Shown here: positions 35,409-44,124 of the stretch, piece after piece | How the letters are laid out: each line of letters starts with the position of its first letter | Position numbering within the stretch: the first letter of the stretch is position 1 | From: Pseudomonadota bacterium | GTDB taxonomy: Bacteria > Pseudomonadota > Alphaproteobacteria > Acetobacterales > Acetobacteraceae | Assembly: GCA_021805545.1 (NCBI GenBank) | Contig: JAJZFB010000054.1 | Location: 1-57,030 of the forward strand | Reading direction: 5' to 3' | Length of the DNA stretch: 57,030 bases | Notes under the pieces: generated by a model | What the model was told of the DNA's origin: nothing | Databases searched by the model: none | The model's input: the letters and a program-made list of their open reading frames with translations, nothing else | Made by a program: the position numbers and the translations under genes

Positions 35409-36150
35409 GGCGCTTGTCCTGCACCTGGAAGGGTTCGATGGTCCGCTGGACCTGCTGCTGGACCTCGCCCGCGCGCAGAAAGTGGATCTCGCCAAAATCT
35501 CCATCCTGGCGCTGGTCGAGCAATACCTGGCGGTTATCGAGGGCGCGCGGCGCGTGCGGCTGGAGCTGGCGGCTGACTGGCTGGTAATGGCGGCCTGGCT
35601 CACCTGGCTTAAATCGCGCCTGCTGGTGCCGCAGCTTGGTGAGCCGGAAGACGCCGAGACGGCGGCCGAAATTCTACAGGCCCGGCTGATAGATTTGCAG
35701 GCCATGCGCCAGGCCGCCGCCTGGCTGGGGCAGCGCCCGCAGCTAGGGTGGGACTGCTTTGCGCGCGGCATACCGGAAGATTTGACCGAGACGGACCGCA
35801 GCAAGCTGCGGCTGGAGCTGTCCGGCCTGCTTTCAGCCTACCTTGCCGCCCGGCGCCGGGCGGGGGCCAAACTGCAATACCGGCCCAAGCCCATGGTCTA
35901 TTTCTCGGTGCAAAACGCGCTGGAACGCCTGCAGCGCCTGCTCGGCTCGCTGCCCGATTGGTCCAGCCTGGAGCAATTTCTGCCCGAGGGGCTGGAAGAT
36001 GGTACACCCAAGCGCGCCGCCATATCCGCCACCTTGATCGCGGGGCTGGAGATGGCCAAAGATGGGCGCCTTAATTTGCGGCAGGAGGAAAGGTTTGGCC
36101 CTATCTTCTTCCGCAACAGCCAAGTGGAGTCCGGCGCGGGTGATGAGTGA
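35389..36150 (+). CDS. scpA: Segregation and condensation protein ScpA
   Basis: The kleisin subunit of the SMC-ScpAB condensin that organises the chromosome. The 253-residue product has the N-terminal LHLEGFDGPLDLLLDLARAQKVDLAKI, a middle ADWLVMAAWLTWLKSRLLVP and a C-terminal winged helix. It overlaps the M50 gene by 20 bases and scpB by 8, indicating tight coupling. Confidence 0.96.
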   Translation: MLLETTEALVLHLEGFDGPLDLLLDLARAQKVDLAKISILALVEQYLAVIEGARRVRLELAADWLVMAAWLTWLKSRLLVPQLGEPEDAETAAEILQARLIDLQAMRQAAAWLGQRPQLGWDCFARGIPEDLTETDRSKLRLELSGLLSAYLAARRRAGAKLQYRPKPMVYFSVQNALERLQRLLGSLPDWSSLEQFLPEGLEDGTPKRAAISATLIAGLEMAKDGRLNLRQEERFGPIFFRNSQVESGAGDE

Positions 36151-36793
36151 TGTGATGATGGAAGCACTGCGTTTGGCCGAGGCCGTGGTATTTGCCGCCA
36201 CCCAGCCGGTTACGCCCCGCGTGCTGTCGCAAATTCTGCCCGAAGCGGCGGATGTGGATGCGGTGATGGCCGCACTCACCGAATCCTATGCCCAGCGCGG
36301 GGTGAATCTGGTGCAGGTGGGGGGCGGCTGGCAGTTCCGCACCGCGCCCGATATTGCGCCGCAACTGCGCAAGGTGGTGGAGCTGCCGCGCCGCCTGCCG
36401 CGCGTGGCCATGGAATCCTTGGCCATTATCGCCTACCACCAGCCTGTCACCCGGCCCGAGATCGAGGAGATACGCGGCGCCTCCCTGGCCCAGGCCACGC
36501 TGGATTTGCTGCTGGAAAACGGGCTGATTACGCCCAAGGGCCGCAAGGAAACGCCTGGCCGGCCCACCTTATGGGGCACCACGCCGGCATTTTTGGCGCA
36601 ATTTGGCCTGAATGATCTGCGCGACTTACCTAAACGTGAGGAGCTGCTGATAGACCCCGCCGGCCCGGCGCTGAGGGAGCCGGAACCCGTACTGAGCCGT
36701 GCGGGGGCTGAAACCGTGGAAACGGCGCGAGATGCGGAAATTGAGGCTCTCGCCGGGACGCCGCCAGAAGAAGGCGGTGCGCCGGTGCCATGA
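36143..36793 (+). CDS. scpB: Segregation and condensation protein ScpB
   Basis: The second condensin accessory subunit, a tandem winged-helix protein. The 216-residue product has LRLAEAVVFAATQPV at the N-terminus, RRLPRVAMESLAIIAYHQPVTRPEIEEIRG in the middle, and LLENGLITPKGRKETPGRPTLWGTT. A disordered acidic tail follows (about 175-216). The ATG at 36143 overlaps scpA. Confidence 0.96.
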   Translation: MSDVMMEALRLAEAVVFAATQPVTPRVLSQILPEAADVDAVMAALTESYAQRGVNLVQVGGGWQFRTAPDIAPQLRKVVELPRRLPRVAMESLAIIAYHQPVTRPEIEEIRGASLAQATLDLLLENGLITPKGRKETPGRPTLWGTTPAFLAQFGLNDLRDLPKREELLIDPAGPALREPEPVLSRAGAETVETARDAEIEALAGTPPEEGGAPVP

Positions 36794-37464
36794 AGATCAC
36801 GCGCGAATCCCTCATCAACGGCAGCGTGCTGGAATTTCAGCGCCGGCACGCCGATGAGCATCCGGATATGCGCTGGCGCACCGAGGCCGAGATGGCCCTG
36901 ACTTTCGAGAACACGATATGCGGCCACCCGCCCGGCGAGGATTTATGGGTGTTCGGCTATGGCTCGCTTATCTGGAACCCGGCTTTTGAATTTGCGGAGC
37001 GCCGCTGCGCCTTGCTGCGCGGCTGGCACAGGCGCTTCTGCCTTAAGCTGTATGCCGGGCGCGCTACTGTGGCAAAGCCGGGGCTCATGCTGGCGCTGGA
37101 CCGTGGCGGCGCCTGCCGTGGCGTGGCGTTCCGCATCGCGGCGGGCAAGGTGCGGCAAGAGCTGCATTTGCTGTGGCAGCGCGAGATGTTTGGCGGCAGC
37201 TACAATGCGCGCTGGGTAAAGCTGGTGCCCTCGGGCAGCCAGCGTGGTGGGGCTTTCCGCGCGCTTACCTTTGTCATCAACCGCGCGCACCCGCGCTACG
37301 TGCCCGCGCTTTCGGTGGAGCAGACGGCGGCGCTGATTGCCACGGCTTGCGGCGAGCTGGGGAGCTGCCGGGAGTATTTGGAAAACACGGTGGCGCATCT
37401 GCGCGCGCTGGGTGTGCGTGATGCGAATTTATGCCGCATCGCCGCCGCTTTGCCGAAGCCGTGA
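36790..37464 (+). CDS. chaC: Gamma-glutamylcyclotransferase, ChaC family
   Basis: A 224-residue ChaC-type enzyme that degrades glutathione to Cys-Gly and 5-oxoproline. It has the hallmark VFGYGSLIWNP (residues 55-65), then ALLRGWHRRFCL, and the conserved glutamate in LWQREMFGGSY. It overlaps the scpB stop (ATGA) and lies 21 bases before tatB, where alphaproteobacterial clusters usually carry tatA. Confidence 0.95.
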   Translation: MKITRESLINGSVLEFQRRHADEHPDMRWRTEAEMALTFENTICGHPPGEDLWVFGYGSLIWNPAFEFAERRCALLRGWHRRFCLKLYAGRATVAKPGLMLALDRGGACRGVAFRIAAGKVRQELHLLWQREMFGGSYNARWVKLVPSGSQRGGAFRALTFVINRAHPRYVPALSVEQTAALIATACGELGSCREYLENTVAHLRALGVRDANLCRIAAALPKP

Positions 37465-37485
37465 GAGCCTGCTAAGCCCGGCACC

Positions 37486-37932
37486 ATGTTCGGATTTTCA
37501 TGGGGAGAAATTGGCATCATCATGGCCGTGGCGCTTATCGCCATCGGGCCAAAAGACCTGCCTGTGGCCATCCGCACCGTTACCGGCTTCATCAAGAAGG
37601 CGCGCGGAATGGCGGCGGAGTTCCAGGGCCATATTGATGAGATGATGCGCGAGGCCAATGTTACCGATGTGGTGAACGACCTGAAGAAGGCCACCAGCGT
37701 GCATCGCACCATCACCGGAGATCTGGCCAAGACATTCGGCAAGGACGGGCTGCTGAACGCCTCGCTCAAGGATATGGACGCGATGGCTGCCAAATCGGGC
37801 GCTTCCGCCGTGCCGGGCGAGGTGGTGGAAGAGCAGGTGCCAGGTGCGCCCGCCTTCATTCCGCCTGAGGCCGCGCGCAAGCCCCCCGTGCCTGCCTTCA
37901 TTCCTCCCGGCACCAGGCGCTGGGGTTTTTAA
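37486..37932 (+). CDS. tatB: Sec-independent protein translocase subunit TatB
   Basis: A 148-residue subunit of the twin-arginine translocase. MFGFSWGEIGIIMAVALIAIGPKDLP is the characteristic short transmembrane helix with the glycine-proline hinge; a long amphipathic helix (25-100) and a Pro-rich tail follow. The GPKDLP and the length (TatA proteins are about 60-90 residues) mark it as TatB rather than TatA. It partners with TatC encoded 3 bases downstream. No tatA is in the window. Confidence 0.93.
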   Translation: MFGFSWGEIGIIMAVALIAIGPKDLPVAIRTVTGFIKKARGMAAEFQGHIDEMMREANVTDVVNDLKKATSVHRTITGDLAKTFGKDGLLNASLKDMDAMAAKSGASAVPGEVVEEQVPGAPAFIPPEAARKPPVPAFIPPGTRRWGF

Positions 37933-37935
37933 GCA

Positions 37936-38742
37936 ATGGATTCTCCGGTGAACGACGGCAACGAGACCAACGGCAACCAGATTCACGACAAGGAAATGCC
38001 GCTGCTTGAGCATCTGGCCGAGCTGCGGATGCGGCTTATGTGGGCGGTGGGCACGTTCGTGCTGGTGTTTATCGTCTGCTACCATTTCGCGTCGCATATT
38101 TACGACTTTCTGGCCGCGCCGCTGGCCAAGGCGCTGGAAGCGCGCGGCGAAAAGCCGGAGCTAATCTACACCGCCTTGTTCGAGGCGTTTTTCACCTATG
38201 TTAAGGTGGCGGCGTTCAGCGCGGCGTTCATCTCTTTCCCCATGGTGGCCACACAGGCCTGGCTGTTCATAGCACCCGGCCTGTACAAAAAAGAGAAACG
38301 TGCCTTGCTGCCGTTTCTCATTGTCACGCCTATTTTGTTTTTTGTGGGTGGGGCGGTGGCTTATTACGGTTTTTTCCCCGTCATGTTCAAATTCTTCCTC
38401 TCATTCCAGAACACCCAGCCCGGCGCGGATGTGCAGATTGCCCTGATGGCGAAGGTGAGCGACTACCTGAACACGACGATGAAGGTGATTTTCGCCTTCG
38501 GCCTTTCGTTCGAGCTGCCGGTGCTGCTCACCCTGCTGGGCAAGGTGGGTCTCGTCACCTCGGGGGGGCTGAAGAAATACCGCCGCTACGCCTATGTGGG
38601 GTGCTTTGTTGTAGCGGCCGTGCTGGCCCCGCCCGATGTGCCGAGCCAATGCCTGATGGCCGGGTTGCTGCTGATATTATTCGAAATTTCGCTATTCACC
38701 GTACGAATGGTGGAACTCAAGCCGGAACCCGAAAATGCATGA
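37936..38742 (+). CDS. tatC: Sec-independent protein translocase subunit TatC
   Basis: A 268-residue polytopic core subunit of the Tat export machine, which recognises twin-arginine signal peptides. It has the N-terminal [14 protein letters not shown] motif with the conserved glutamates, six hydrophobic segments, [18 protein letters not shown] loop (here [12 protein letters not shown]), and [10 protein letters not shown] with the conserved glutamate. It overlaps serS by 8 bases. Confidence 0.97.
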   Translation: MDSPVNDGNETNGNQIHDKEMPLLEHLAELRMRLMWAVGTFVLVFIVCYHFASHIYDFLAAPLAKALEARGEKPELIYTALFEAFFTYVKVAAFSAAFISFPMVATQAWLFIAPGLYKKEKRALLPFLIVTPILFFVGGAVAYYGFFPVMFKFFLSFQNTQPGADVQIALMAKVSDYLNTTMKVIFAFGLSFELPVLLTLLGKVGLVTSGGLKKYRRYAYVGCFVVAAVLAPPDVPSQCLMAGLLLILFEISLFTVRMVELKPEPENA

Positions 38743-40006
38743 CATAAAACTGATCCGCGAAGACGCCGCCGCTTTTGACGCGGGTTTGGCACGGCGCGGG
38801 ATTCTGCCGCTCTCGCCCGAATTGCTGGCGATAGACGAGGAGCGGCGGGCGGCTTTGGCAAAGCAGCAGGAGCTGCAGGCGCGGCGCAATGCGGTTTCCA
38901 AGCAGATTGGCGAGGCCAAGCGCGCCAAGCAGGAGACCACGGCGCTGGAAGCCGAGGGTGCGGGTATACGTGGCGAGATTGAGGCGCTGGAAGCTGACGC
39001 CCCGCGCCTGGATGCGCTGTTGCGCGACCAGCTCGCGAAAATACCCAACCTGCTGGACGCCAGCGTACCCGAAGGCAAGGACGAGGCGGATAACAAGGCC
39101 GAAAAACTCTGGGGCACGCCGCGCGCCTGCTCCTTCACGCCCAGGCAGCATTTCGAGCTTGGCGAGGCGCTGGGGCTGATGGATTTCGCTGGTGCCGCCA
39201 AGCTGGCCGGCAGCCGCTTTACCGTGCTGAAGGGCGCGCTGGCACGGCTGGAGCGCGCGCTGGGGCAGTTCATGCTGGATGTGCATACCGGCGAGCATGG
39301 CTATTCCGAAACCGTGGTGCCGCTGCTGGTGAACGAGGCCGCGGCCTTCGGCACCGGCCAGTTGCCGAAATTCGCCGAGGATCTCTTCATCACCACCGAT
39401 GGGCGTTATCTCATCCCCACGGCTGAAGTCTCCCTCACCAACCTCGTGGCCGGCGAGATTTTGCCCGCCGCCGCGCTGCCCATGCGCGTCACCGCGCTTA
39501 CCCCTTGCTTCCGGTCCGAGGCCGGGTCCGCCGGGCGCGATGTGCGCGGCATGTTGCGCCAGCACCAATTCACCAAGGTGGAGCTGGTGAGCATTACCAC
39601 GCCCGAGGAAAGCTGGGCGGAGCATGAGCGCATGACGCGCTGCGCCGAGGTAATTCTGGAGCGTCTGAACCTGCCCTACCGCCGCATGTTGCTGTGCGCG
39701 GGCGATACTGGCTTCGGCGCGGCCAAAACCTACGATCTGGAAGTCTGGATGCCGGGGCAGGGCACGTACCGCGAAATTTCTTCCTGCTCCAACACGCTCG
39801 CCTTCCAGGCACGGCGCATGAATGCGCGCTTCCGCCCGGCGGAGGGCAAGCCGGAATTCGTGCATACGCTGAACGGCTCCGGCGTGGCGGTGGGCCGCGC
39901 GCTGATTGCGGTGCTGGAGAATTACCAGAACGAGGATGGCAGCATTACCGTGCCGGAGGTGCTGCGGCCTTATATGGGCGGGCTGGAGACGATTACGGCG
40001 GGGTAG
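38735..40006 (+). CDS. serS: Seryl-tRNA synthetase
   Basis: Charges tRNA-Ser (and tRNA-Sec). The 423-residue class II enzyme has the long N-terminal coiled-coil arm (about 30-105), motif 2 in [22 protein letters not shown], and motif 3 near the C-terminus ([17 protein letters not shown]). Length is standard. It ends the long plus-strand run; a repeat-rich gap follows. Confidence 0.98.
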   Translation: MHDIKLIREDAAAFDAGLARRGILPLSPELLAIDEERRAALAKQQELQARRNAVSKQIGEAKRAKQETTALEAEGAGIRGEIEALEADAPRLDALLRDQLAKIPNLLDASVPEGKDEADNKAEKLWGTPRACSFTPRQHFELGEALGLMDFAGAAKLAGSRFTVLKGALARLERALGQFMLDVHTGEHGYSETVVPLLVNEAAAFGTGQLPKFAEDLFITTDGRYLIPTAEVSLTNLVAGEILPAAALPMRVTALTPCFRSEAGSAGRDVRGMLRQHQFTKVELVSITTPEESWAEHERMTRCAEVILERLNLPYRRMLLCAGDTGFGAAKTYDLEVWMPGQGTYREISSCSNTLAFQARRMNARFRPAEGKPEFVHTLNGSGVAVGRALIAVLENYQNEDGSITVPEVLRPYMGGLETITAG

Positions 40007-40064
40007 GGGGAAAGGCCGGGTAGGGGGCAGACGGACGGGTTCCGGCACCCGCTAATCGGATCTC

Positions 40065-40125
40065 GGCCATTCGGCTTCTGGCAGTTTAGACTGAGGCCAT
40101 TCGGCCTCGGGCAGATTTAGACTGA
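40065..40125. repeat. Imperfect 30-31-bp tandem duplication
   Basis: Unit 1 (40065-40094) and unit 2 (40095-40125) both read GGCCATTCGGC, then GGCAG, then TTTAGACTGA, differing by two or three substitutions and one inserted base. Function unknown; it lies just left of the 81-bp module. Confidence 0.75.
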
Positions 40126-40236
40126 GGCGGCAAATTTGTCCTGTTGACGGTGTTCGCCTTTAGCGCGATGATTTTAAATCTGATCACGTTATGATCCTAT
40201 CTAAAATCTGAATCCGTCTCTAAACGAATGAATTAG

Positions 40237-40317
40237 CGCGCGTGGGGCTGGCGGGGCGGCCACGCGCCAGGCATAAGCCTGATACCAACGGTCATGCTCA
40301 ATGACCGTTGGTATCAG
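40237..40317 (+). repeat. 81-bp interspersed repeat, copy 2
   Basis: Identical to 5348-5428 in the same orientation, including the perfect palindrome CTGATACCAACGGTCAT / ATGACCGTTGGTATCAG at its right end. Here the CTAAAATCTGAATCCG-like module lies to its left, whereas at copy 1 the corresponding module lies to its right, so the modules are shuffled. Confidence 0.9.
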
Positions 40318-40584
40318 GGAAATCATTTCTTATAAAAACATTTGCGGGCAGTTTTCTGTTGCCAGCGCCCCGGCGCGCGCGGTGGGTTTTCTGCCCGGCC
40401 AGGGCTGGATGGTATTCACCGGCAGGTGCCGCACGCCGTCATGTCCGGCTGCAACGCGCTGGAACAGAGTTTTTATGTCAGCCCGGCGGTTCTGGCCTGC
40501 CCGCTCTTCTAACGGCCATCGCCCTCGCGGTTCTTGGCCGCCAGGGTGTGGCGTGGCGGCGCGCGCCCGGCCTATCCTGGAGAC

Positions 40585-41451
40585 ATGACGCAGCATGATG
40601 AGCCAAGTTCGCATTATTTCATCTCCCAGGGCGTAAAACTCCATTACCTGGACTGGGGCAATCCGGGCGCGCCCACGCTGCTGCTCATCCATGGCACGCG
40701 CGACCATGCGCGCAGCTGGGACTGGACGGCGCGCGCCCTGCGTGACCGCTGGCATGTGGTGGCGCTGGATTTGCGCGGCCATGGCGATAGCGAATGGCCG
40801 CCGGACGGCGCTTATCTGCTGCCCTATCATCTGCTTGATATTCTGGAGATGATTGAGCTGCTGGGGCCGGCGCCGGTAACGGTGGTGGCGCATAGCTTTG
40901 GCGGCAATGTGGTGGCGCGTTATGCCGGCATTTACCCCGAGCGCATCCGCAAGATTGTGTTTGTGGACAGCCTTGGCCCCACGCCGGATAATTACGGAAA
41001 CTGGGCCAAGGAAGGGCCGGTGAAACGCTCGCGCGACTGGATTGCGCAGCGCCGCGATGCCGGGCTGATGCAGCCCCGCCGCCTGGCCAGCATAGAGGAC
41101 GGGGCGGCGCGTATGCGCAAAACCAATCCGCGCCTGACGGCGGCGCAGGCCCTGCATCTGGCCAGGCACGGGCTGCGCAAGTTCGAGGATGGCTATAGCT
41201 GGAAATTCGACCCGCGCGTGAGCATGTTCGCGCCCGAGGATTTTGCCGTGCATGGCTCGTTCTACTGGCGGGAGATCACGGCTCCGGCGCTGATTTTATA
41301 CGGGCGCAAAAGCTGGACATCGGACCCGGTGGCGGATGGGCGGGCGGATTTTTTCCAGGATAAACGCTGCGTGACCTTCGAGGATGCAGGGCATTGGATT
41401 CATCACGACGCGCTGGATGAATTCCTGCGCCTGCTGAATGAGTTTCTGTAG
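40585..41451 (+). CDS. Alpha/beta hydrolase
   Basis: A 288-residue alpha/beta-fold hydrolase. It has LLIHGTRDHARSWD (oxyanion HG), LDLRGHGDSEW, the nucleophile elbow AHSFGGN (serine), and EDAGHWIHHDALDEF with the catalytic histidine. Substrate is unknown. ATG 40585 is chosen because the family N-terminus (YFISQGVKLHYLDWG) follows directly and a GGAG lies upstream. Confidence 0.9.
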   Translation: MTQHDEPSSHYFISQGVKLHYLDWGNPGAPTLLLIHGTRDHARSWDWTARALRDRWHVVALDLRGHGDSEWPPDGAYLLPYHLLDILEMIELLGPAPVTVVAHSFGGNVVARYAGIYPERIRKIVFVDSLGPTPDNYGNWAKEGPVKRSRDWIAQRRDAGLMQPRRLASIEDGAARMRKTNPRLTAAQALHLARHGLRKFEDGYSWKFDPRVSMFAPEDFAVHGSFYWREITAPALILYGRKSWTSDPVADGRADFFQDKRCVTFEDAGHWIHHDALDEFLRLLNEFL

Positions 41452-41471
41452 GGCGCTTTCAAAACTGCCCG

Positions 41472-42548
41472 TCATCCCCGCCCGGTTTGCGCCCTGTGGC
41501 GCAGCAGATGGTCGGCCAGCACGCAGGCCAGCATGGCCTCGCCCACCGGCACGGCGCGTATGCCCACGCAAGGGTCGTGGCGGCCTTTGGTGAACACCTC
41601 CACCTCCTCGCCAGCGGCGCTTACGCTGAGCTTGGGGGTGAGGATGGAGCTGGTGGGTTTTACGGCAAAACGCGCCACAATGGCCTGGCCGGTGGAAATA
41701 CCGCCCAATATGCCGCCCGCATGGTTGGAGAGGAATTCGATCTTCCCATCCTTCATGCGCATTTCATCGGCATTCTCTTCGCCCCGCAGCCGCGCAGCGG
41801 CGAAACCATCGCCAATTTCCACGCCCTTCACGGCGTTTATGCTCATCAGCGCGGCGGCAATTTCGGCATCCAGCTTGCCGTAAAGCGGCGCGCCCAGGCC
41901 GGGCGGCACGCCTTCGGCCTCCACATACAGCACCGCGCCCAGCGAGGAGCCGTCCTTGCGCACCCCGTCGAGAACACCCTCCCAGGCCGATGCCGCCACC
42001 GGGTCCGGGCAGAAAAACGGGTTCTGGTCCACTTCGGCCCAGTCCCAGCGTGTATCGGTTACATGGTGTTCGCCCAGCCCCACCATGGCGCCGCGTATGC
42101 GCACGCCTTCGCCCAGCACCTTGCGGGCAATGGCCCCTGCGGCCACGCGCATGGCGGTTTCACGGGCCGATGAGCGCCCGCCGCCGCGCGGGTCGCGGTG
42201 GCCGTATTTCATGTCATAGGCCATATCGGCATGGCCGGGCCGGTAGCTTGCGGCGATGCTGGCGTAGTCTTTCGAGCGCTGGTCCACATTCTCGATGAAC
42301 AGCGAGATGGGCGTTCCGGTGGTCTTGCCCTCATACACGCCGGAGAGGATTTTCACCTGGTCCGGCTCCTGGCGCTGGGTGGTAAAGCGCGACTGGCCGG
42401 GGCGGCGGCGGTCCAGGTAGGGCTGGATGTCCGCTTCCGAAAGCTCCAGCCCCGGCGGGCAGCCATCCACCACGCAGCCAATGGCCGGGCCATGGCTTTC
42501 GCCCCAGGTGGTTACGCGGAAGAGATGGCCGAATGTGTTGTGGGACAT
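41472..42548 (-). CDS. aroC: Chorismate synthase
   Basis: Converts EPSP to chorismate, the last shikimate step, with reduced FMN. The 358-residue product begins [23 protein letters not shown], the family signature, and has [47 protein letters not shown], and [13 protein letters not shown]. It follows fabI on the same strand with about 50 bases between. Confidence 0.98.
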   Translation of the reverse strand: MSHNTFGHLFRVTTWGESHGPAIGCVVDGCPPGLELSEADIQPYLDRRRPGQSRFTTQRQEPDQVKILSGVYEGKTTGTPISLFIENVDQRSKDYASIAASYRPGHADMAYDMKYGHRDPRGGGRSSARETAMRVAAGAIARKVLGEGVRIRGAMVGLGEHHVTDTRWDWAEVDQNPFFCPDPVAASAWEGVLDGVRKDGSSLGAVLYVEAEGVPPGLGAPLYGKLDAEIAAALMSINAVKGVEIGDGFAAARLRGEENADEMRMKDGKIEFLSNHAGGILGGISTGQAIVARFAVKPTSSILTPKLSVSAAGEEVEVFTKGRHDPCVGIRAVPVGEAMLACVLADHLLRHRAQTGRG

Positions 42549-42599
42549 GTTCGCCGGATAGCGCCGAACAGGGCGAAAAGCCAGGGGGATGTGGCCCCC

Positions 42600-43502
42600 T
42601 TACTCCGATACGATCGTCAGGTCAGGCGCGTCCGGGTTCTTCATGCCGTTGATGTTATAGCCGCAATCCACATGGTGGACCTCGCCGGTTACGCCCTTGG
42701 AAAGGCCGGAGAGCATATACAGCCCGGCGCCGCCCACTTCCTCCAGCTCCACATTGCGGCGCAGCGGGGAGTTATACTTGTTCCACTTCATGATGTAGCT
42801 GAAATCGCCAATGCCGCTGGCCGCCAGTGTTTTAATGGGGCCGGCCGAGATGGCGTTGACGCGGATATTATCGGGGCCAAGGTCAGCCGCCATGTAGCGC
42901 ACCGAGGCTTCCAGCGCCGCCTTGGCCACGCCCATCACATTGTAATGCGGCACCCAGCGTTCGGCGCCCAGGTAGCTCAGCGTGAGCAGAGAGCCGCCAT
43001 CGGGCATCATGGCGGCGGCGCGCTGGCCCACGGCGGCGAAGGAGTAGCAGGAAATGTCCAGCGCCTGCAGAAAAACGTCGCGCGGGGTATCCACAAAGCG
43101 CCCGCGCAGGAAATTTTTATCGGCAAAGCCGATGGCATGTACCAGAAAATCGATTTTGCCCCATTTCTGCTTCAGCGCGCTGAACGCCGCATCCATGGCG
43201 GCATCATCCGTAACATCGCAGGGCAGCAAAAAATCGGCGCCGATGGAGGCTGCCAGCGGGCGCACGCGCTTTTCCAGCGCCTCGCCCTGGTAGGTAAAGG
43301 CACATTCCCCGCCCTGCGCCGCCACCGATTGCGCGATGGCCCAGGCGATGGAGCGGTTATTGGCAACGCCCATAATCAGCCCGCGCTTGCCTTGCATCAG
43401 CGTGCCGCGGGGCAGGGCGATTTCGGCTTCTGTATCCGGCATGGGCGCTATCTCCGTGGGGCTATCGTCTGTAGCAAAGGGTGGTGGCATAAACTCCGTC
43501 AC
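42600..43502 (-). CDS. fabI: Enoyl-ACP reductase (NADH)
   Basis: The last step of fatty-acid chain elongation. The 300-residue product has the FabI core MQGKRGLIMGVANNRSIAWAIAQ (from residue 36), IGFADK, the catalytic pair in YLGAERWVPHYNVMGVAKAALEA (Tyr...Lys), and INAISAGPIKTLAASGI. The first 35 residues are an acidic, Pro-rich extension that FabI proteins generally lack, if the GTG at 43502 is used; ATG 43490 or even 43397 are alternatives. Divergent from pdxH. Confidence 0.96.
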   Translation of the reverse strand: MTEFMPPPFATDDSPTEIAPMPDTEAEIALPRGTLMQGKRGLIMGVANNRSIAWAIAQSVAAQGGECAFTYQGEALEKRVRPLAASIGADFLLPCDVTDDAAMDAAFSALKQKWGKIDFLVHAIGFADKNFLRGRFVDTPRDVFLQALDISCYSFAAVGQRAAAMMPDGGSLLTLSYLGAERWVPHYNVMGVAKAALEASVRYMAADLGPDNIRVNAISAGPIKTLAASGIGDFSYIMKWNKYNSPLRRNVELEEVGGAGLYMLSGLSKGVTGEVHHVDCGYNINGMKNPDAPDLTIVSE

Positions 43503-43536
43503 GCGATCAAGAGCGCACGATGCCGGAGATTAATCC

Positions 43537-44115
43537 ATGAGTGAATCGCCTTTTCAGAAATTCGGCGAATGGTTTGCCGCCGCCGGAGCGAGTGAGCCTA
43601 ATGATCCCAATGCGGTAACGCTGGCAACAGCAGGGCCGGATGGCCGCCCGGCGGCGCGCACGGTGCTGCTGAAGCAATGGGATGGGCGTGGATTTGTGTT
43701 CTATGGCAATCTTCATTCCCGCAAGGGGCGGGAGATGGCGGCCAACCCCAGCGTGGCGCTTTTGTTCCACTGGAAGAGCCTGGCGCGGCAGATTCGCATT
43801 GAAGGCCAGGTGGCGCAGGTGGGCGATGCCGAGGCCGATGCCTATTTTGCCACCCGCCCGCGCATGAGCCAGATTGGCGCCTGGGCGTCGGACCAGTCCC
43901 GCCCGCTGGCCTCGCGGGAGGTGTTCGAGGAGCGGATCAGCGCCGCCGAGGCGCGGTTTTCCGGGCGCGAGGTCACACGGCCCGATTACTGGTCTGGCTG
44001 GCGGCTTGTGCCTGATTATTTCGAGTTCTGGCAGGGCGTGGATTTCCGCCTGCATGACCGGCTGGTGTTTACCCGCAAGGGGGATGAATGGGAGACAGGG
44101 CGGCTGTTTCCTTAA
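43537..44115 (+). CDS. pdxH: Pyridoxamine 5'-phosphate oxidase
   Basis: An FMN enzyme that makes PLP from PNP/PMP. The 192-residue product has FAAAGASEPNDPNAVTLAT, ARTVLLKQWDGRGFVFYGN, SRKGREMAANP, FHWKSLARQIRIEG, and the C-terminal WRLVPDYFEFWQG...RLHDR. Divergent from fabI with about 34 bases between, an arrangement common in this group of bacteria. PLP supplied here is used by SufS, among others. Confidence 0.97.
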   Translation: MSESPFQKFGEWFAAAGASEPNDPNAVTLATAGPDGRPAARTVLLKQWDGRGFVFYGNLHSRKGREMAANPSVALLFHWKSLARQIRIEGQVAQVGDAEADAYFATRPRMSQIGAWASDQSRPLASREVFEERISAAEARFSGREVTRPDYWSGWRLVPDYFEFWQGVDFRLHDRLVFTRKGDEWETGRLFP

Positions 44116-44124
44116 GGCGGCCGC

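Larger units (their letters stand above)
40007..40584. other. Repeat-bearing intergenic region after serS
   Basis: 578 bases without a convincing gene. It holds a 30-31-bp tandem duplication (40065-40125), a stretch at 40168-40222 resembling the hairpin cluster near 5440-5490 (both contain CTAAAATCTGAATCCG and CTCTAAA), and an exact copy of the 81-bp module (40237-40317). From 40318 to 40584 open frames exist in several phases but none shows a recognisable protein. Confidence 0.7.

Noticed and set aside
40330-41253. Minus-strand frame covering the right half of the serS gap and the hydrolase gene
   Set aside because: Most of it is antisense to a clear alpha/beta hydrolase; the unique part (40330-40584) shows no recognisable protein.
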